Source: Trichomonas vaginalis G3
Taxonomy: Eukaryota > Parabasalia > Trichomonadida > Trichomonadidae
Assembly (NCBI RefSeq): GCF_026262505.1
Contig: NC_067207.1
Coordinates: forward strand, 7,780,082-7,844,081
Length of the DNA: 64,000 bases
Direction of reading: 5' to 3'
The stretch's first letter is position 1. Each line of letters begins with the position of its first letter. The notes below the pieces were generated by a model that had not been told where the DNA came from, searched no databases, and worked only from the letters and a program-made list of their open reading frames with translations. Of the stretch, positions 57,331 to 64,000 are shown in pieces. Position numbers and translations under genes: made by a program.

Positions 57331-57912
57331 ATGTCATTTCCGAAAAATAGAAGTGTAAGTGTTTCAAAAGGTTTAATGGCGGTGGCAGATGTGAAGTTAA
57401 ATTCACCAACTCAAACAAACAGTCAAAGTGTTGTTGTCAATGTCAAAGACAGAGATGTTGAAGTGGGGAAACCATACGAAGACGAAGATGGTATAACAAT
57501 AGTTCCTGTAAAAGAACAACCAACATATCCTGAAGTTAGCAGAGACTTAAGTTCTGTTGCAGATATTCGAAACGACTACCAACAACTGAAAGACAAACTT
57601 AAAACTCAGGAGAAGATTTGTCAAGCTTTAAGTATAATGTTAAACTTGGTCGAACACAACCCTGTAAAAGTGAACTCATATGTCATTGCACCTCATGAAG
57701 TTTTGAAAGAACTATTGAAACTTTTGACAGAGGCAGACGATATAAACATCAAAGAAATAGAACCCGACATTAGTTGCTGTGGTGTTTCATATAATGTCAT
57801 TGACAAGATATACGTTATGAAAGGAGGTGAAACGTTGAACTTAAAATATAGTTTCCCAGACGTTATAAAAATATTTGACGACCACAACATTTCATTAAAA
57901 TTTATTTGCTAA
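57331..57912 (+). CDS. Hypothetical protein, 193 aa (unit E)
   Basis: Identical to 42365-42946. Confidence 0.65.
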   Translation: MSFPKNRSVSVSKGLMAVADVKLNSPTQTNSQSVVVNVKDRDVEVGKPYEDEDGITIVPVKEQPTYPEVSRDLSSVADIRNDYQQLKDKLKTQEKICQALSIMLNLVEHNPVKVNSYVIAPHEVLKELLKLLTEADDINIKEIEPDISCCGVSYNVIDKIYVMKGGETLNLKYSFPDVIKIFDDHNISLKFIC

Positions 57913-57916
57913 GTAA

Positions 57917-58717
57917 ATGGCAGAAGACATAATGGTTTATACTATTACGACTAAAAACCCTGAGTCATATAATTCTATAACAACAAACTTACAAAGTCCT
58001 CAAGGACGATATTGTAAACTAACCTTAAACACAATGACGACTAAAGCCTGTTTTGCTCTTTTGACACCAGAAGACTTTATTGTTGTGAATGGTAAAAAAT
58101 ACTCCTTTGAAGATACTTACTCAGATATACCACCAACAGGTTTTGTTGACTTATTTAATACTTTAAGGACGGGTGTAACATGTGCTGCAACTAGAGCAGG
58201 TTTCATTATGTTTGGATGTCCGACTGAGTTTACTATAAACGATATGAGTTATAATACAAAACTTATATCTGGTTTTTACTACCAACAGTTTCCTATAACA
58301 GGAAAAGGTGTCATACAAGGAATGTCTGTTCCATTGACTTTAAGCACACCAATCTTATATATTGTTTCAAACTTAGGTTCAAAGTGTTATTCGAATGTCG
58401 ACAGAAACTATTATGACCAAAAGATACTTATGCGTATAAACAATACTTTCTCTGCTGGTTTGCCTATTGTTCATTCGAATGCAGAGTTTTCAGCTTTAGT
58501 AAACTCAAACACTTTAGCAAACATAAACTTAACCTTAGTTGACGCAAACTTTGTTCCTGTAAAACTTTTATGTCCTATGTATTTGTCAATGACGGCAGAA
58601 AGTTTCGAATTGGAAGATGCAACTGGTGAAAGTATTGTATTACAAGAACAACTTCAACAACAAATAGCTCAAGAACAACAAATGCTGGAACAAATGGAAC
58701 AACAAGCTCAAGAATAA
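57917..58717 (+). CDS. Putative minor capsid/penton-type protein, 266 aa (unit E)
   Basis: As 42951-43757 but with a shorter Gln/Met/Glu tail, the only clear protein difference from unit D in this gene. Confidence 0.55.
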   Translation: MAEDIMVYTITTKNPESYNSITTNLQSPQGRYCKLTLNTMTTKACFALLTPEDFIVVNGKKYSFEDTYSDIPPTGFVDLFNTLRTGVTCAATRAGFIMFGCPTEFTINDMSYNTKLISGFYYQQFPITGKGVIQGMSVPLTLSTPILYIVSNLGSKCYSNVDRNYYDQKILMRINNTFSAGLPIVHSNAEFSALVNSNTLANINLTLVDANFVPVKLLCPMYLSMTAESFELEDATGESIVLQEQLQQQIAQEQQMLEQMEQQAQE

Positions 58718-58747
58718 AAAAATATTTTTTTTTATTTTTATAAAAAA

Positions 58748-59122
58748 ATGTACAGAATAGATGTTTCAGATTTTTATGACTTCCAAGCATTCAGAAATAT
58801 GTGTCCATTTCGAGACTATAACAAAGCAGTCGAGAATTTGAAACGTTTAGTCATTTATGTTGACTCTGCCCCAGAATGTTATGTCATGAAAGAATGGGAT
58901 GTTGTCTTTAACAAACCAAGAGCAACAATAGTGTCTGAACAAGAATGTAGACAGAAACTTAAGAAAATAAAAGTTGTACAAGTTGGAAGGAAGATGTTAG
59001 ATGCTTGGGATATCTTATTGTCAAAGTTAGAAGATTTTTCAGTTCGAGGTATAAAGTTCTATACACCATCTCCAAACTTCTATTCTATCTTCACTGGATA
59101 TAAATACGAACAAGTAGAATGG
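58748..59122 (+). pseudogene. SF3 helicase, truncated after residue 125 (unit E)
   Basis: Same truncation and same in-frame fusion to surface-protein repeats as in unit D, so the joint is older than the tandem duplication. The fused frame stays open to 59542. Confidence 0.88.
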
Positions 59123-60839
59123 ACTTTCAAAGTTAACGCTCCAGAGGATCATAATAAGACAAAGTTACTTGTTGTTGTTGAGTTCGCCGCCAATCATAAA
59201 TCCAACTTAGGTACCGGTAATGTTACATATTCTTCCACAGTCCCCACACCAGTTATCGAGAGTGTTCAATACAACGAAGGCAACGAAGTAATTTCAGGCA
59301 ATCCATACACAGCCAAAATCATACTCGAAACAGGCTTAAATATTACAAAGACATATTATCTCTTTGCAACAGAAAGCGAAGCTTCCAACGCCTCTGCCAC
59401 TAGCGTCGCAATATCACAAAATGTTCTCAATGCAACAGCCGTAGCAAGCGGGAACAAGAAAGAATGGACTTTCAAAGTTAACGCTCCAGAGGATCATAAT
59501 AAGACAAAGTTACTTGTTGTTGTTGAGCGACGCCAATCATAAATCCAACTTAGGTACCGGTAATGTTACATATTCTTCCACAGTCCCCACACCAGTTATC
59601 GAGAGTGTTCAATACAACGATGGCAACGAAGTAATTTCAGGCAATCCATACACAGCCAAAATCATACTCGAAACAGGCTTAAATATTACAAAGACATATT
59701 ATCTCTTTGCAACAGAAAGCGAAGCTTCCAACGCCTCTGCCACTAGCGTCGCAATATCACAAAATGTTCTCAATGCAACAGCCGTAGCAAGCGGGAACAA
59801 GAAAGAATGGACTTTCAAAGTTAACGCTACAAAGGATCATAATAAGACAAAGTTACTTGTTGTTGTTGAGACCGACGCCGATCATAAATCCAACTTAGGT
59901 ACCGGTAATGTTACATATTCTTCCACAGTCCCACACCAGTTATCGAGAGTGTTCAATACAACGAAGGCAACGAAGTAATTTCAGGCAATCCATACACAGC
60001 CAAAATCATACTCGAAACAGGCTTAAATATTACAAAGACATATTATCTCTTTGCAACAGAAAGCGAAGCTTCCAACGCCTCTGCCACTAGCGTCGCAATA
60101 TCACAAAATGTTCTCAATGCAACAGCCGTAGCAAGCGGGAACAAGAAAGAATGGACTTTCAAAGTTAACGCTACAAAGGATCATAATAAGACAAAGTTAC
60201 TTGTTGTTGTTGAGACCGACGCCGATCATAAATCCAACTTAGGTACCGGTAATGTTACATATTCTCTTGGAAAGTCTCCATATTTATCTGCGGCAACTGT
60301 TGTTGCTGAAAATCATACACAACCATTCAAGGCCGGTGAATATATTCCAGTTAAAGTTACATTAACACTTTGAGGCAAAGACAGGAAGCTTCCAATATAG
60401 ATTCTATGCAGATCAGAAATGGATAGATCTCCCAGACGACAATGTAACTGAAGTAGAAACCCCATCTGCAATTAAGAAATTACATGCCGACGAAGGCAAA
60501 ACATATCTACTCAACATTCCAGCTCCAAAGTATGAAGATATCAAAGAAGATGGAAAAGTTAAACTTCAAATTAGGTTAGCTGGATCCAATGTCATTGAAA
60601 CGGAGGTTTCACTTCAGAAACAACAATACGTTGCACCAAGCCCTGATGATTCCAAGCCAACACCAACACCTGAAAATAGTGGACTTACTGGTGGACAGAA
60701 GGCTGGTATTGTTATTGGCGTTCTTCTTGCTGTTATTCTTATTATTCTCATCATCTACTTCGTTTTCTGCAGGAAACCATCTAAAGATAAATCATCATCT
60801 GATATCCAAGATGATTCCGGCTCCGGTGTTAATGTGTAA
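59123..60839 (+). pseudogene. Repeat-bearing surface membrane protein, 5'-truncated, frameshifted (unit E)
   Basis: About four repeats of about 345 bp (115 codons), better preserved than in unit D. Indels near 59527, 59931 and 60365 break the frame. The transmembrane segment and cytoplasmic tail are the same as in unit D. Units D and E differ at many positions in the repeats while the adjacent virus-like genes are identical, so the repeats diverge or convert faster. Confidence 0.7.
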
Positions 60840-61121
60840 TTTAATTTAATTAAGGATGTCAATTTGGAAGAAAAGTGAGAAAATTCCTAAAATGCTAAAA
60901 ATGAATTTTCCAAACGTACTTTTTTATCTCATTTTTTTGATTTTGAAAAAAATTTGGAGAGAAGAACTCTTCGTTTTTGAATTTTGTCACGATGGTTTTA
61001 AAGTATATTATTTTTGTATATTTTGAGAGAAAATTATATTCTCCTAAAGTGAAAACAATTTTCCAAATTGCAGCTCCTTCAAAGATTTCTGAAGACTCAA
61101 CGGTTAAAATTACAGTTTCTA

Positions 61122-63440
61122 TCACAGAAGCAACGCCGAACAAATGCTTGCCACTATTGTGAACTCGCTTTTGTTGGAGAGACTCTTGAAAACTTCGACA
61201 GCTCCTCTTCTATCACCCATTCTGAACTTGAACAACAAGTTGAAAATGGCAGAAATCGGAGTATCTGCAGGAGAAAACAGAGAAGATTGAATCCTCAACG
61301 CGGAAACAACTTCTTCTTTCCCTCCAAACATGGAATGTCGTGCTTGCAACCTCGGACCTCCCAAACTACGTGAAACACACTTCCAAATAATGGAATCAGT
61401 TGGAAATCCATGGTCATTAGCTATCTCAGCTATTTGAAGTGCTTCTGACCATGTTCCTGTAGTAGGATTCGTTAATAATTGCTCACCCATAAGCTCTAAC
61501 CGTTGCTGGGCGGTTTTTAGCGGTTTTAAGAGGGCAGGTGAAGTGATTCTTTTTACAGATCTCCAGTCTCTTGCAATAACGAATTTCACGGCTTCGTCAT
61601 TGAGCGGGGAGACGAGGACGAGTCCATTTCCTGTTACAGCGAATGAGGAAACAGAAAAAGGACAACTTTCCACTTTTTCAAGTGAAAAACCAAATTTTCC
61701 GTCTCTCGCGTGTACGTACAATCCGCTGGATGATCTCTCGAACTCTATCCTGTCTATGTCGATGAAAGGAGAGTATGTTTGCTTCGATGTACCGAAAGCA
61801 AAGTCGTAAAACATAATTACGCCGTCTGTGTCAGCAGTTATGATGCAATCGCCTTTCCAAGCAAGACAAGTTGTCCTGGAGTTCTCCCGTGAGTTACGCA
61901 GCCTCAGAACAGGCATCTGTGCTATGCCGTTCTTGTATGTGTAGACTTGGATTTCTCCGGTAGATAATAATACGGCGAAATTGGGAGTATCGCCTTGGAA
62001 ACATGTTGCTGGTATTCTGGATACTTGGACTGCAACAGCGGTGATGGATGTTTGAAGAGTCATCGGCTTTTGTTTGACATCATAAAAAATACCAAGGTCG
62101 TATTTGCCGTGGACGAAAACGCCGAGCTCCTCTGAACATATTAGGTCTGTGGCAGGGCCAAGGCGAGTGTGGATTGGAATAACTTGGCGCTTGGGAAGAT
62201 TTATTGATCCACACTCGGTTTTTGAGTACCACAGAAGGACATCTTTGGTAAGGAACTTGATCTTTTCAATGGATGTGCTGGATGCAAGGTAGTTCTGTGT
62301 GTATTTCCCTTCTGAAACGTCTGCGAAAATTATCTTTCCGGTTGGAGTGCCGAAAGCAAGGATTCCGTCGTAGAAATCGTAACAGGTTGGTATCTGTGGT
62401 ATAATTTGAGACTGCGCGATGACGTAAGGTATATCATCTTTTATGGCAAACATAACTAAGCCATTTGATGGAGAGAACGCGATGTATCGCTCGGGAAGTG
62501 CACGGTTACATGCAGCGGATAGTGGTAAATACTTCGATTTTAAGTCAAACAGCTCTCTTTTCAATTTTATTGTTCCTGATTTTGTAAAAATGTAGTCTTC
62601 GTTACAGATATAGATACTGAGTGACGAGTCTTGACCATAAACTGTAATTTCGTTGTCATTTGTTAAAGAAGGAAGCAGTTTATGGAAAGATGATTGGGAT
62701 GATTCATCGATTACAAGATTTCGGCCAGATTTGGTCGCTATGTTAAACGTAAGTATTTTTCCTTCAAGCATAATTAATAAAATATTACTAATATGGGGAT
62801 GATGTTGAATTTCTACGATTTTTTCTGATTTATCTAAAGTATGGGATTGAGATTGAGATGTTGGAGCCTGCTTGGCATTCTTTGACGTGATAATTGTAAA
62901 GGATGGACCATTAGAATATAGAATTGCAGTGAATATATCTGAACTATTAACAGCCATCCTTGTATATGTACCAGGAACATCTATCTTCCAAAGTATTCGT
63001 GAGTTTTTCGCTTGATCTTCAGCTTCATACGGCCAAAAATCGATACTATAAATTGTATTTGGTTCTGCAAAGCCTAAAACGATTTTACGGGACCATTGAA
63101 GCTCCGATACATACTGAGCTTCAGATACTTGACGAGTGATTCCGAGTGTAAGACCTGATTCACAATCCCATAACAAAACTCTTCCGCAATCGTCTGAAAT
63201 TGCAAGATAAGGTAGCTCATAGTGGAATTTAAGGCAAGTTATGTTAGAATTTAGAATTTCAATGGATCATAAGAAAGAAATATCATTTTTAGTAGTTTTA
63301 TAGAGATAAATTGTGCCTTTACCGGCTAATGCAAGTAGCCCACATGCTTCCCAGTCCATGCTCCCTGTGTTGAACACTTTACTAGGTGGACAAAGTGAAG
63401 CAAATCGTATCTTAGCTTTATTAAAAGGATTCGCTTGCAT
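61122..63440 (-). pseudogene. WDR11-like gene, 3'-truncated, with in-frame TGA (unit E)
   Basis: Same as 48936-51743 but lacking the last 163 codons; the break near 61127 joins it to the surface-gene flank at a short gaagcaacg-type match. The TGA at codon 58 (63267-63269) is present. Confidence 0.75.
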
Positions 63441-63550
63441 TTTTTTTATAAATTGATATCGTCAAAAATTTTAATTCTACAATGTTTTAAATATATTAAT
63501 ATTTAGTTGTACAGAATCAAATCACATCTACTTGAAAAAAAAAAGGTAGT

Positions 63551-63583
63551 GGGGCTTCCAGGCGCGTTGCGCCCTCTAGCCCC
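63551..63583. other. Terminal hairpin (third unit)
   Basis: Identical to the hairpins at 36888 and 51854; starts another unit. Confidence 0.6.
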
Positions 63584-63624
63584 GAAGATGTTTAGTATAA
63601 AACCGCTTTTTAACTTCACTTAAA

Positions 63625-64000
63625 ATGCCACGTAAGCTACGTAAGAATATACGTAAGAGGAAGGGAGCATTGAAACATCCAATAGTAAAACTGACACCAC
63701 AACAACAGTTGCAACAACAAATGCTGAATGACCCCACTATGTTGCAACAAATGTCAAGCAACCCTATGCTTTTAAACCGAGTTTTGGTGCACAGAGTGGA
63801 GGTTTAAGAGCGGCACTTTTAGCGAAAATGGCAGGCTATGGTGGAGCTGCAGACGGAACAGCTTATAACCCTCAAAGTCAAATGAATTTGAGTTCACTCA
63901 AAAATCAAATAACAGATGTCAAAAAGTCAAACATAGACATACAGAAACAAATAAGTGAAAACGAAAAGAAACTAGAATATGACAGACACACAAAGAAACT
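63625..64000 (+). pseudogene. Long coiled-coil/P-Q protein, 5' end, frameshifted, runs off the window
   Basis: Same start as 36962. Two bases or one base differ near 63783 (an AT is lost from gttattgg), which breaks the frame after about 53 residues. The remainder continues as in the intact copies to the window end. Confidence 0.75.

Larger units (their letters stand above)
51854..63550. repeat. Chimeric tandem unit E (11.70 kb)
   Basis: Repeats unit D without the mariner and with about 0.95 kb deleted at the WDR11-like 3' end. The proteins of the virus-like genes are identical or nearly so to unit D. Confidence 0.9.

Noticed and set aside
1-64000. Maverick integrase and adenovirus-type cysteine protease
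   Set aside because: No frame shows a DDE integrase or His-Cys protease pattern outside the mariner transposase. The absence is real for this window as far as I can see by eye.
1-64000. Introns as the cause of frame breaks
   Set aside because: The breaks are one- or two-base indels at homopolymers. I see no intron-like segment at them, and trichomonad introns are rare and carry a strict branch and splice motif.
1-64000. tRNA or rRNA genes
   Set aside because: No stretch shows a cloverleaf with conserved A and B boxes or recognisable rRNA sequence.

Overview
The window looks like a piece of a trichomonad genome, most likely Trichomonas vaginalis or a close relative. The DNA is AT-rich and shows no introns. 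Several start codons are preceded within about 15 bases by an initiator-like TCA(C/T)TT element, and many stop codons sit in a TAAA context, as is usual in that parasite. A mariner transposon, Maverick/Polinton-type virus genes, a host WD-repeat gene and a repeat-bearing membrane protein gene lie side by side. The organism call is an inference from these features, not a database match.

Layout. (1) 1-23275: two head-to-tail copies (about 11.49 and 11.79 kb) of one Maverick-like unit. Each carries a 120-bp repeat array, a first packaging ATPase, a putative minor capsid protein, small structural-type proteins, a 5'-truncated family B DNA polymerase fragment, a block of small unknown genes including a coiled-coil/HNH-like protein, a proline-rich gene split by a satellite-bearing insert, a second and different packaging ATPase, and a 118-aa gene. 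The window opens on the same junction that separates the copies, so a further copy probably lies to the left. (2) 23292-33304: a second, differently composed virus-like block, mostly on the minus strand: SF3 helicase, three small replication or structural proteins, a putative major capsid protein and a very long coiled-coil, P/Q-rich protein; several of these genes are frameshifted. (3) 33685-35578: an inverted partial copy of the long gene, ending in a 100-N gap. (4) 35679-64000: head-to-tail repeats of a chimeric unit: terminal hairpin, long gene, capsid gene, antisense 139-aa gene, 193-aa gene, about 267-aa gene, truncated helicase fused to a host surface-protein repeat gene, then the convergent host WDR11-like gene. 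One unit also carries a mariner in the flank of the surface gene.

How it works together. The virus-like genes supply a packaging motor, capsid proteins and a replicative helicase. No integrase, no cysteine protease and only a tail fragment of the polymerase were found, so none of the copies here looks autonomous. The chimeric units appear to have been amplified as tandem duplications after a Maverick fragment became joined to the host surface-protein and WDR11-like genes.

The most unusual object is an array of 13 hairpins (46647-47608) inserted inside the mariner transposase gene. Many one-base homopolymer differences between copies mean that assembly or consensus errors have to be considered before genes are called dead.
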